15,194 nucleotides of DNA, from contig JACRFF010000103.1 of assembly GCA_016218005.1 (NCBI GenBank), positions 1-15,194 of the forward strand, given 5' to 3'. The notes beneath the pieces are model-generated. The model was not told the DNA's origin, did no database searches, and saw only the letters and a list, made by a program, of their open reading frames with translations. Below are positions 1-7,776 of this stretch, one piece after another (the stretch's first letter is position 1; every line of letters starts with the position of its first letter). Source of the DNA: Ignavibacteriales bacterium (GTDB lineage Bacteria > Bacteroidota > Ignavibacteria > UBA10030). A program made the position numbers and the translations under genes.

Positions 1-669
1 GGAACAATTGCCAAACTTGTGCGCCAAGGTTACAACGTTGCCATGGCCGACCTTACACAAGGTGAACTTGGAACTCGCGGCACCAAAGAGATTCGCTTGA
101 AAGAAGCCGAGGCGGCGGCTCGGATTCTTGGCGCAGTTGCCCGACGCAATCTTCGCATTCCTGATGGCGATGTACAGGTGAACTCATCCAACAAACGCAA
201 ACTGATTTCACTTATACGGGAATTCCGTCCACGCACTCTTTTCATTCCGCATTCTGTTGACCGTCATCCCGACCATACCCATACACACATCCTTTGCAAA
301 GAAGCTTGGTTCTATGCCGGACTAACCAAGATTTCAACCAAGCTGAATGGCAAGGCGCAAGTGGCGTATCGTCCCGACAATTATTTTGAGTTCATGCAAT
401 GGCATCAGTTTCGTCCTTCGTTCATTGTCGATATTTCCGATACGTTCGACTTGAAGATCAAGGCAGCGAAAGCGCATGCTTCGCAATTCTACAACCCTCG
501 AAGCACAGAACCTGAAACGAAGTTGTCCGACCCTGCCTTCTTCGACCTCTTGAAAGCTGAAGCTGAATTTTATGGCCACAGGATCGGCGTGAAGTACGGC
601 GAAGCGTTTTTCACTCACAATCTTGTCGGTGTTGGCGACCCGATGCAAGTATTGACGCGCAGAAAATAG
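1..669 (+). CDS. bshB1: BshB1-type bacillithiol biosynthesis deacetylase (PIG-L family), 5' end cut by window
   Basis: The product is a zinc-dependent PIG-L family deacetylase. BshB1 removes the acetyl group from N-acetylglucosaminyl-malate, the second step in making the low-molecular-weight thiol bacillithiol in the cytoplasm. The reading frame is open from base 1, and residues before the first GTG (base 19) continue the family sequence (GTIAKLV), so the gene starts outside the window. The usual N-terminal AHPDD zinc motif must lie just upstream. Visible hallmarks are the TQGELGTRGT segment near the N terminus, the DRHPDHTHTH motif (His codons near 265-290) that supplies further zinc-site and catalytic residues, and a C-terminal YGEAFF...VGVGDP segment typical of BshB1 rather than of other PIG-L enzymes. 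About 222 residues are visible, against roughly 235-240 for the family. It stands apart from the metal operon downstream (150-base gap). A generic PIG-L deacetylase is the alternative, but BshB1 fits best. Confidence 0.88.
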   Translation, partial: GTIAKLVRQGYNVAMADLTQGELGTRGTKEIRLKEAEAAARILGAVARRNLRIPDGDVQVNSSNKRKLISLIREFRPRTLFIPHSVDRHPDHTHTHILCKEAWFYAGLTKISTKLNGKAQVAYRPDNYFEFMQWHQFRPSFIVDISDTFDLKIKAAKAHASQFYNPRSTEPETKLSDPAFFDLLKAEAEFYGHRIGVKYGEAFFTHNLVGVGDPMQVLTRRK

Positions 670-736
670 TTGCAAGTTACCAATGCCATTACATTCGATA
701 GAATTTCTCACACACAAGAATGAGCCAACATTCGAG

Positions 737-767
737 TTGCGATTTCATTCCACATTCGGTACCTTTA
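737..767 (+). promoter_or_regulatory. Candidate Bacteroidota-type promoter before the metal-resistance genes
   Basis: A TTG at 737-739 is followed 20 bases later by TACCTTTA (760-767), which matches seven of eight positions of the Bacteroidota -7 element TAnnTTTG with its TTG at about -33. Transcription would start near 774, giving a leader of roughly 45 bases before the GTG at 820. It lies in the AT-rich 150-base gap after bshB1, where a promoter for the copper genes is expected. The match is short and could be chance. No obvious metal-regulator operator was seen beside it. Confidence 0.3.
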
Positions 768-819
768 TATAGGTTTAGTTCAAGCGGAACATTTTAAGTT
801 TTTAGCCGTCATATAAACA

Positions 820-1206
820 GTGTCGGGTTCACGCATTCATATCGCAACGAAGAACATTTTGCTTCTGGTTTTCCTTACGTCCAACGTCGGAATTCCGGTG
901 GTTAAATACATCTGCCCGATGATGGAAGAACAAGAGTGCGCAATGGGCGACCACCGCTCTGCAAACGAACCTTCCATCAACTACCCACCTTCTGACTGTT
1001 GTGCCGGCAAAATTGTTGCCGAGCGCAACACGACTCCATTTCTTAAGCATCAAAGTGAGATTTCCATCGGCACCGCAGCAATCCCTCTCATTGCCGCATG
1101 CTTGCCAGCGCCGCATTCATTCTCACCTATTACCATCGCCAACGAATCACCCCCTATTCTCGATTCACAACCGCTGTTTCTCCTTAACGCATCTCTTCTC
1201 ATCTAG
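820..1206 (+). CDS. Small exported Cys/Met-containing protein, HYC_CC_PP-like, at the head of the copper operon
   Basis: This 128-residue protein begins with a signal-like stretch: basic residues up to Lys11, then a hydrophobic run ILLLVFLTSNVGI. The mature part has KYICPMM, EQECAMGDH, an adjacent cysteine pair (DCC) and a later PP. This spacing recalls the small Bacteroidota proteins called HYC_CC_PP, which are found beside metal-efflux genes. Here Tyr-Ile-Cys replaces His-Tyr-Cys. The cysteines and methionines suggest soft-metal binding in the envelope, which is inference. The GTG at 820 is the only usable start because an in-frame TAA lies at 814-816; no strong ribosome-binding sequence precedes it. 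The gene ends 47-98 bases before the channel gene, depending on which start that gene uses, and is probably co-transcribed with it. No enzymatic motif is visible. Confidence 0.6.
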   Translation: MSGSRIHIATKNILLLVFLTSNVGIPVVKYICPMMEEQECAMGDHRSANEPSINYPPSDCCAGKIVAERNTTPFLKHQSEISIGTAAIPLIAACLPAPHSFSPITIANESPPILDSQPLFLLNASLLI

Positions 1207-1252
1207 CGTTTACCGTACGTTCGCTTCGGTCGGGTGAGTATTCGCTCATCCG

Positions 1253-2563
1253 TTGATATTTTTTTTGAAAGGAACTACGAGGATACGCACGCATGCGTGC
1301 ATAATGCTTGGTCTGTTGATTGTCAACCGTTCATTTCTCTGGTCTCAAGAGGCCAAGCCGTTAAGTCTTCACGAACTGATGACCGAGGCTCTCCAAAACA
1401 ATCCTCAACTCCGGAGTGTCCGAAACCAGACCGCGGCAGCCAAGGCTCGCGTGAACCAGGCAACCTCGTGGGAGGCGCCACAGGTCGGCGTGGAGTTGTA
1501 CCAGATACCCGTCCAGTCGTTTCCGAATCCGGTCAAGAACAACATGGAAACGGATTATTATCTGCAACAGATGATCCCGTTTCCCGGAAAACTCTCCGCT
1601 ATGGGAAGCGCTGCGGAGAGCAATGCAAACATGACCGATCAGAACTACAAGGCGTTGGAACGGAAGGTTCTCCGAGATCTGAAATCTGCGTATTACGACC
1701 TCTATCTCGTTCAGCGAAAGATCCAAATCAACGCCGAGAACCAAGAGCTTATGAGAAGATTTGTCAATATCGCATCGAAGCAATATGAAGTGGGTATGGG
1801 GAAGCAACAGGATATCCTGCGTGCACAGACTGAGCTTTCAACGCTTGTGAATGCGGGTCTGAACCTTCAAAGAGAAAAGCAGGTGGTCGAATCGATGCTC
1901 AATACGATTCTGAGTCGATCTCCGAACGAACCTCTGGGCTATGTCGCTGATATCGAGGCCGACGTTCCGCGTTGGACGTTTGAACAGCTGCGACCGCTGG
2001 CCCTTGAGTCGCGTGCGGAGTTAAAAGCGATGAATTTCAACATCGACATGAACAAGGCGGAATTGTCGCTCTCCAAACGCGAGTATTATCCCGATCTCAT
2101 GGCACGAGTGATGTACAAGGACATGGCAATGACGAGCAACGACTTCTGGTCGGTGATGATCGGCGTTAGCATTCCGCTTGCTCCGTGGTCGAGTGGAAAA
2201 TACACATCGAAGGTTGAAGAGAACCAATTGAACGTGAAGAAGGCCGAAGATGAATACTTGAGCATGCGGAACATGACGCTCTTCGAGGTGCAGGATGCTC
2301 TGGTGAAGGTGCAAACAAATCAGAACCTGGTGCTGCTGTACAAGAACACGGTGATCCCTCAGGCCGAGCAGACGCTGCAATCCACGATTGCGGCCTATCA
2401 AACCGGGAAGACTGAGTTTCTGATGCTCATCGATGCTTACCGCATGGTGCTGATGTCGAAACTGGACTACTATATGGCAGTCATGAATTACATGGCAAGC
2501 CAGGCCGCGTTAGAGCAGGCCGTTGGTATGAATATCAACGAAATCGCCGATAAAGTACGTTAA
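1253..2563 (+). CDS. TolC-family outer membrane channel of the copper/silver efflux system (CusC-like)
   Basis: This is an outer membrane efflux protein that would form the exit duct of the tripartite Cus-type pump encoded with it. It shows the family's duplicated pattern. Each half begins with a segment like LSLHELMTEALQNNPQL or FEQLRPLALESRAELKA and continues with long amphipathic helices (for example residues 130-230 and 320-400) that would build the coiled-coil tunnel, and with beta-strand segments such as FWSVMIGVSIPLAPW. At up to 436 residues it has normal length. The start is unresolved. TTG 1253 or TTG 1265 gives a signal peptide with a basic n-region (K, R, R) before IMLGLLIV. ATG 1304 leaves only a short uncharged leader but is the only ATG. 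The GAGG at 1279-1282 lies 21 bases before that ATG, with a palindrome between. The cusB-type gene follows after 25 bases. Confidence 0.9.
   Translation: MIFFLKGTTRIRTHACIMLGLLIVNRSFLWSQEAKPLSLHELMTEALQNNPQLRSVRNQTAAAKARVNQATSWEAPQVGVELYQIPVQSFPNPVKNNMETDYYLQQMIPFPGKLSAMGSAAESNANMTDQNYKALERKVLRDLKSAYYDLYLVQRKIQINAENQELMRRFVNIASKQYEVGMGKQQDILRAQTELSTLVNAGLNLQREKQVVESMLNTILSRSPNEPLGYVADIEADVPRWTFEQLRPLALESRAELKAMNFNIDMNKAELSLSKREYYPDLMARVMYKDMAMTSNDFWSVMIGVSIPLAPWSSGKYTSKVEENQLNVKKAEDEYLSMRNMTLFEVQDALVKVQTNQNLVLLYKNTVIPQAEQTLQSTIAAYQTGKTEFLMLIDAYRMVLMSKLDYYMAVMNYMASQAALEQAVGMNINEIADKVR
1287..1300. repeat. Perfect 14-bp palindrome directly before an ATG of the channel gene
   Basis: GCACGCATGCGTGC is identical to its reverse complement. 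Beyond one mismatched pair the symmetry continues for two more pairs, to 1284-1303. The palindrome ends three bases before ATG 1304. As RNA it could fold into a five-pair stem with a CATG loop. As DNA it could be a dimeric-regulator operator. If translation starts at TTG 1253 or 1265, the palindrome lies inside the signal-peptide codons. Confidence 0.55.
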
Positions 2564-2588
2564 TTAAATTTCGCAGGAGTCAAGAGAC

Positions 2589-4373
2589 ATGAAGAAGATC
2601 GTCATCACTGCAATACTGAGCGTTGTTATCGGTTTAGCCGGCGGTTGGTTGATATTCCATTCCACGAGTCATCGCAGTTCCTCTGCGGAGAGGAGAATCC
2701 TCTTCTATCGTGATCCGATGAATCCTCAGAACACTTCCCCGACACCGAAGAAGGCGCCTGATGGAATGGACTTCGTTCCGGTGTACGAGGAAGCGAGGAG
2801 TGGTACCGGCGAGAAGAAGATTGCCTATTACAGAGACCCGATGCATCCGTGGTTCACATCAGACAAGCCAGGCAAGGCACCGGATTGCGGAATGGATTTG
2901 GTACCGGTGTACGAAGGTGAAAGTGATGGGAAAGGGATCAAGATAGATCCGGTGGTTGTCCAAAACATTGGTGTCAAGGTGGAGGAAGTGGTGAAACGAA
3001 AACTCAACAAGACAATCCGCACGGTGGGCAAGGTCGACTATGACGAGCGAAGGGTCTACTCGGTGAACAGCAAGATCATGGGCTGGGTTGAAAAACTATA
3101 TGTAGACTACACGGGAAAACTCATCCACAAAGGTGAACCGTTGATGGAATTGTACAGTCCTGAGCTTGTATCGACTCAAGAAGAGTACTTGCAAGCACTC
3201 CGGTATCGGAAAAAGCTGCAAGAGAGCAGCCTTGAAGAAGCTCGAACGGGTTCGGATGATTTGATTCAGAGCGCCAGACGCCGCTTGCAGTATTGGGATA
3301 TTCCTGAGAGCGAAATCAAGGCACTCGAAGAACGAGGGACACCGAATAAGACAATGACGATCTACTCTCCAGTGGATGGAGTCGTCATTGAAAAAATGGT
3401 ACAGAAGGGTCAGAACATCATGGGAGGGATGGAGTTGTATAAGATCGCCGACCTATCGACCGTTTGGGTCCTCGCAGACGTGTACCAGTATGAACTCCCG
3501 TGGGTGAAAGTCGGAGGCAAAATCGAGATCGAGCTTTCCTATCTCCCGGGAAAATCGTTCAAGGGGACACTCACCTACATCTATCCGTACCTGAGCATGG
3601 AGACCAAGACTGCAAAGGTGCGAGTCGAAGTCCAGAACACGCAGAGCTTCGAGTTAAAACCAGACATGTATGCGACGGTGAAGATTTCCTCCCCCGTGAA
3701 TGTCTATGATGTGGCCGTGCCGGATGGGGCCATCATCCGATCGGGTGAACGCAACATTGTTGTGATGTCTCTTGGGGGCGGTTACTTCGACCCCCGGGAG
3801 GTAAAGCTTGGTGTGTCGGCTGAAGGGTACGTGCAAATACTGGATGGCATCAGAGCGGGGGAAAAAATTGTGGTGTCGTCGCAATTCCTCATCGACTCGG
3901 AGAGCAATTTGAAGGCAGCCATCAGCCAGATGGCTGGCCACGCAGACATGCCTCCCCGCCAGGACGGCACGAAGGAGACAGGCGGGGATATGTCGAAGCC
4001 GATGGAGGGGCAAAAACATTCGGCGGGTGAGCACAAGGGCCATCAAATCACAGATACCGCAAAAGCTGAGCAACACGGCGGGCATGAGATGAATCAACAG
4101 CCAGTGAAGAAGGAGAAAAGGGCGCGGAGCCAGCAACGAACTCGTGAGATGCAAGATGCACCTGCCTCCGGACATCAAAGCCATGAAATGCAAGACATGG
4201 AAACGGCACCGAGTCAGAAATTCATTGACCCTGTCTGCGGAATGGAAGCCGAGCAGAAGGAGGAACTTTCGTACACGCACGCGGGGAAGAAGTATTACTT
4301 CTGCAGCCCGGATGACCTTGAGAAATTCAAGAAGGATCCTCAGAAGTATGTTGGTCAGAGTCACCAACGTTAG
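2589..4373 (+). CDS. cusB: CusB-type RND periplasmic adaptor with two N-terminal metal-binding repeats and a C-terminal YHS domain
   Basis: This membrane-fusion adaptor links the inner-membrane pump to the outer-membrane channel and would hand over Cu(I)/Ag(I). Residues 5-23 are a membrane anchor or signal. Two heavy-metal-binding repeats follow. The first (about 39-67) has RDPMNP...APDGMDFVPVYE; the second (about 80-109) has YRDPMHP...APDCGMDLVPVYE with Cys100. The adaptor core spans about 117-440, with a helical hairpin around 185-245 flanked by lipoyl-like halves (GKLIHKGEPLMELYSPEL and YSPVDGVVIEKMVQKGQNI), then a beta-barrel and a membrane-proximal domain. Residues 449-540 are rich in Met, His, Lys and Glu (GHADM, GEHKGHQ, QHGGHEM, GHQSHEMQDM). 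A YHS domain closes the protein (DPVCGM, Cys550; YYFCS, Cys572). At 594 residues it is well over the roughly 400 of E. coli CusB. AGGAG at 2575-2579 fixes the ATG. Confidence 0.95.
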   Translation: MKKIVITAILSVVIGLAGGWLIFHSTSHRSSSAERRILFYRDPMNPQNTSPTPKKAPDGMDFVPVYEEARSGTGEKKIAYYRDPMHPWFTSDKPGKAPDCGMDLVPVYEGESDGKGIKIDPVVVQNIGVKVEEVVKRKLNKTIRTVGKVDYDERRVYSVNSKIMGWVEKLYVDYTGKLIHKGEPLMELYSPELVSTQEEYLQALRYRKKLQESSLEEARTGSDDLIQSARRRLQYWDIPESEIKALEERGTPNKTMTIYSPVDGVVIEKMVQKGQNIMGGMELYKIADLSTVWVLADVYQYELPWVKVGGKIEIELSYLPGKSFKGTLTYIYPYLSMETKTAKVRVEVQNTQSFELKPDMYATVKISSPVNVYDVAVPDGAIIRSGERNIVVMSLGGGYFDPREVKLGVSAEGYVQILDGIRAGEKIVVSSQFLIDSESNLKAAISQMAGHADMPPRQDGTKETGGDMSKPMEGQKHSAGEHKGHQITDTAKAEQHGGHEMNQQPVKKEKRARSQQRTREMQDAPASGHQSHEMQDMETAPSQKFIDPVCGMEAEQKEELSYTHAGKKYYFCSPDDLEKFKKDPQKYVGQSHQR

Positions 4374-4415
4374 CCCATGCAAAAGAGATCAACGATCAGT
4401 CGAAGGGTTTAGACA

Positions 4416-7400
4416 ATGTTGACAAAAATTATCGAGGCATCTGTCCGCAACAAGTTCATGGTGATCCTTGCCGTGCTCTTTCTCATAGGCTGGGGAATCT
4501 ACTCTATGCTGTCGATTCCTATCGACGCGATACCGGACTTGAGCGACGTGCAGGTCATCATTTACACAGAGTATCCCGGACAATCGCCGCGTATCGTCGA
4601 GGATCAGATAACCTACCCGCTTACAACGGCTATGGTCTCAGTGCCCGGATCGAAAGTGGTTCGTGGATATTCGTTTTTTGGTTACTCACTTGTGTATGTC
4701 ATCTTCGAAGATGGGACCGACCTTTATTGGGCGCGCAGTCGGGTGCTGGAGTATCTGAACTATGCGCAGAAGCGACTGCCACCCAAGGTCATCCCCACGC
4801 TTGGACCGGATGCAACCGGCGTCGGTTGGGTTTTCATGTACACACTCACATCTGACAAACGTTCGTTGCAAGAGCTGCGTTCTTACCAGGACTGGTACTT
4901 GAAGTATGGATTGACTGCGGTGAGCGGTGTTGCCGAGGTGGCGAGCATTGGCGGGTATGTGAAACAGTATCAGGTAACAGTCGATCCGACGAAGCTCCTC
5001 GCTTACAAGGTTCCACTGAACATGATCGAGATGGCGATCAAGAACTCCAACAACGATGTCGGCGGTGAAGTGATCGAGATGAGCGAGATGGAATTCATGG
5101 TTCGCGGACTTGGCTACATCAAGTCGATCGATGATGTCAAGAACATCCCCATCATGGTTGACAAGAAGAGCGGTACGCCGGTGTATGTGAAGGATGTGGC
5201 GGACGTGACCATCGGTCCGATGATGCGCCGCGGTCTTGCTGAGAGCAATGGCGAGGGAGAAGTCGTCGGCGGAATCATTGTGATGCGATATGGTCAAAAC
5301 GCTCTCCAAGTCATCGAGAATGTCAAGAACAAGATCGAGATCTTGAAGCAAGGATTGCCGGAAGACGTCAAGATTGAAATTGCTTATGACCGCTCAGGGC
5401 TGATTGAGCGAGCAATTGATACCTTGAAAGAGAAGCTGACAGAAGAAATCATCATTGTTGCACTCGTCTGCATCATCTTCCTTCTGCATGCGCGCAGTTC
5501 CTTTGTCGCTATCTTCACCCTTCCGACGGCGATCTTGATGGCCTTCATCGTGATGAAGATGCAGGGGATCAACGCGAACATCATGTCGCTGAGCGGTATT
5601 GCCATAGCCATTGGAGCCATGGTGGATGCCGCGATCATCATGATCGAGAACGCACACAAACATATCGAGCACGAGGCCTTGAAGCCGCCGGAGGAGCGGC
5701 GAGAACATTGGCAGGTGATCCTCGATGCTTCGAAAGAAGTAGGCCCTGCCCTTTTCTATTCGCTGCTGGTGATCACGGTATCGTTCATCCCTGTGTTCAC
5801 ACTGGAAGCCCAGGAGGGACGATTGTTTAGGCCGCTGGCATTCACGAAGACCTACTCGATGGCGGCTGCGTCGATCCTGTCGATTACCATTGTTCCCATT
5901 CTCATGGGGTACTGGATCCGGGGAAAGATTCTTCCCGAGGAAAGGAATCCAATCAATCGCTTCCTCATCAAGATTTATACTCCCGTTGTGGACTTTGTGC
6001 TGAAGTACAACAAATGGGTCCTTGTTGCAGCTCTCCTGCTGCTCGGTATCACGGTTTTCCCTTTCAAGCAGCTTGGCTCTGAATTCATGCCACCGTTGTA
6101 CGAAGGCGATCTCCTCTACATGCCAACGACTCTTCCGGGGATGTCAATCACCAAAGCGCGGGAATTGTTGCAGCAAACGGACAAGATCATTCGGCAATTC
6201 CCCGAGGTGCATCACGTGCTCGGAAAAATTGGGCGTGCCGAGACTGCAACCGATCCTGCAGGATTGGACATGGTCGAGACAACAATCATGCTCAAACCTG
6301 AAAATGAGTGGCGACCGGGCATGACTGTCCAAAAATTGATTGATGAGATGGATCGTTCGATTCAATTCCCGGGGCTCACGAATGCATGGACGATGCCGAT
6401 CAAAACACGAACCGACATGCTGAGCACCGGGATCAAGACGCCGGTTGGGATCAAGATCTCCGGGCCGGACCTGAACACGTTGCAGGAGATCGGGAAGGAA
6501 GTTGAAGCGGTCATGCGAACTGTCCCCGGTACGTTGAGCGCCTTTGCTGAGCGGTCGGTCGGCGGCAACTATCTCGATTTCGATATCGATCGTAAAGAAG
6601 CTGCCCGCTACGGGTTGACGGTTGGAGATGTCCAGAATGTCATTGAAACTGCGATGGGGGGCATGAGTATCACGAATACGGTGGAAGGGCTTGAGCGCTA
6701 CACCGTTAACCTGAGGTACAGTCGCGAACTTCGCGACAATCTCGAAGCCTTGAAGCGGGTGCTTATACCGACACCAACCGGAGAGCAGATACCGATCACA
6801 CAGGTGGCTACCATCACTCCGCGCAAGGGGCCGATGGTTGTGCGAAGCGAGGACACGCGTCCCAATGCGTGGGTGTATGTCGACATCAAGGACATCGATG
6901 TTGGGACGTACGTGCAAAATGCAAAGAGAACAGTAGCAGAGAAGATCAAGTTACCCCCCGGCTACAACATCATCTGGAGTGGTGAGTATGAATACATGGT
7001 GCGTGCGCAGCAGCGATTAATGTATGTCATACCGATGACCCTGTTCATCATTTTCGTCATCATCTATCTCAACACTCGATCGGTCACAAAGGTCGCCATC
7101 GTCTTCCTTGCGGTTCCATTCTCTCTCGTCGGGACATTCTGGTTTCTCTACTTCCTCGGCTACAACCTGAGCATTGCCGTTTGGGTGGGCATCATCGCAC
7201 TCGCCGGACTCGATGCTGAGACGGGCGTCGTGATGCTTCTGTATCTCGACCACGCCTACGATGAATGGAAGCAGAAAGGAATCATGAGAGGGCTGAAGGA
7301 TCTCAAGGAAGCAATTCATCACGGTGCAGTAAAACGAGTGCGCCCGAAGATTATGACGGCGTCGGTGATCATCGCCGGCCTTGTCCCGATTATGTGGAGT

Positions 7401-7568
7401 CATGGCACTGGTGCCGACGTTATGAAACGCATTGCTGCGCCGATGGTTGGCGGCGTGGTAACCTCTGTGCTGTTGGAACTGATGGTGTATCCGGTCATCT
7501 ATTATCTGTGGAAGGGCTGGACATTGAAGAAAGAAGCTCGAATGGGTGGTCATGCGTTGGAGAATTAG
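4416..7568 (+). CDS. cusA: CusA-type Cu(I)/Ag(I) efflux pump, heavy-metal RND family
   Basis: This proton-driven inner-membrane pump exports copper or silver from the periplasm or cytoplasm through the adaptor and channel encoded upstream. At 1050 residues it has normal length, with a first membrane helix near 13-33, two large periplasmic loops and helix clusters near 340-560 and 870-1040. The metal-site methionines of E. coli CusA (573, 623, 672) are matched by Met569 (LLYMPTTLPG), Met619 (LDMVETTI) and Met668 (DMLSTGIKTP), all offset by four. The TM4 motif GAMVDAAIIMIENAHK carries Asp404 and Glu411. Glu935 (GLDAETGVVM) matches the essential TM helix acid of E. coli. These residues favour monovalent copper/silver over the divalent metals handled by CzcA. 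GAAGGG at 4402-4407 sets the ATG, 42 bases after the adaptor gene. No frame damage is visible. Confidence 0.97.
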   Translation: MLTKIIEASVRNKFMVILAVLFLIGWGIYSMLSIPIDAIPDLSDVQVIIYTEYPGQSPRIVEDQITYPLTTAMVSVPGSKVVRGYSFFGYSLVYVIFEDGTDLYWARSRVLEYLNYAQKRLPPKVIPTLGPDATGVGWVFMYTLTSDKRSLQELRSYQDWYLKYGLTAVSGVAEVASIGGYVKQYQVTVDPTKLLAYKVPLNMIEMAIKNSNNDVGGEVIEMSEMEFMVRGLGYIKSIDDVKNIPIMVDKKSGTPVYVKDVADVTIGPMMRRGLAESNGEGEVVGGIIVMRYGQNALQVIENVKNKIEILKQGLPEDVKIEIAYDRSGLIERAIDTLKEKLTEEIIIVALVCIIFLLHARSSFVAIFTLPTAILMAFIVMKMQGINANIMSLSGIAIAIGAMVDAAIIMIENAHKHIEHEALKPPEERREHWQVILDASKEVGPALFYSLLVITVSFIPVFTLEAQEGRLFRPLAFTKTYSMAAASILSITIVPILMGYWIRGKILPEERNPINRFLIKIYTPVVDFVLKYNKWVLVAALLLLGITVFPFKQLGSEFMPPLYEGDLLYMPTTLPGMSITKARELLQQTDKIIRQFPEVHHVLGKIGRAETATDPAGLDMVETTIMLKPENEWRPGMTVQKLIDEMDRSIQFPGLTNAWTMPIKTRTDMLSTGIKTPVGIKISGPDLNTLQEIGKEVEAVMRTVPGTLSAFAERSVGGNYLDFDIDRKEAARYGLTVGDVQNVIETAMGGMSITNTVEGLERYTVNLRYSRELRDNLEALKRVLIPTPTGEQIPITQVATITPRKGPMVVRSEDTRPNAWVYVDIKDIDVGTYVQNAKRTVAEKIKLPPGYNIIWSGEYEYMVRAQQRLMYVIPMTLFIIFVIIYLNTRSVTKVAIVFLAVPFSLVGTFWFLYFLGYNLSIAVWVGIIALAGLDAETGVVMLLYLDHAYDEWKQKGIMRGLKDLKEAIHHGAVKRVRPKIMTASVIIAGLVPIMWSHGTGADVMKRIAAPMVGGVVTSVLLELMVYPVIYYLWKGWTLKKEARMGGHALEN

Positions 7569-7601
7569 CAGATTTGCTGATGTCGCCACAGACCCAATAG
7601 C

Positions 7602-7742
7602 ATGATTCACCTTGGACGTGATACGGTGGAAATGGTAGAGCAACGTGTTGGCAGCATAAAAATGATGAGCGGCGAGATGATGTTTCATTTCTCAACAATG
7701 GACACGACCAGCACAGGCGGCGGACATAATGGACATCACTAA
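7602..7742 (+). CDS. Possible 46-residue Met/His-rich peptide or gene remnant between cusA and the lipoprotein gene
   Basis: An ATG-to-TAA frame of 46 codons occupies most of the 208-base gap after the pump gene. Its product contains eight Met and six His, with segments KMMSGEMMFH and a glycine/histidine tail GGGHNGHH. This resembles the Met/His-rich stretches of the neighbouring proteins. FSTMDTTS here parallels HSTMEDTS in the next gene, and the two DNA stretches share ACAATGGA (near 7695 and 8173). Against it, there is no ribosome-binding sequence, signal peptide or hydrophobic segment. It could be a genuine metal-chelating peptide, a fragment left from a larger Met/His-rich gene, or chance. 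The remaining gap sequence (7569-7601 and 7743-7776) holds only the AAGGGAGA ribosome-binding sequence of the next gene. Confidence 0.3.
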   Translation: MIHLGRDTVEMVEQRVGSIKMMSGEMMFHFSTMDTTSTGGGHNGHH

Positions 7743-7776
7743 TGAATGACGGACAACATACTAAGGGAGATACAAA

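Noticed and set aside
698..716. Small inverted repeat ATTC/GAAT followed by TTTCT after bshB1
   Set aside because: The stem is only four AT-rich pairs, too weak for a terminator call.
1234..1788. 184-codon plus-strand frame rich in Arg, Ser and Pro
   Set aside because: It overlaps the TolC-family gene in another frame, has low-complexity composition and shows no family features.
3654..4382. 242-codon minus-strand frame opposite the end of the cusB gene
   Set aside because: It is antisense to a clear adaptor and YHS coding region; its Leu/His/Arg-rich content mirrors the Met/His codons of the real gene.
6144..6917. 257-codon minus-strand frame inside cusA
   Set aside because: It is antisense to the conserved CusA periplasmic region with the metal-site methionines; no recognisable protein pattern.
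7566..7580. AGCA/TGCT short inverted repeat right after the cusA stop
   Set aside because: The stem is about four pairs with no T-run, so no terminator is supported.
7017..7688. 223-codon minus-strand frame crossing the end of cusA into the gap
   Set aside because: It is His/Asp/Arg-rich antisense shadow of the cusA 3' end; the part in the gap is short and has no start signal of its own.
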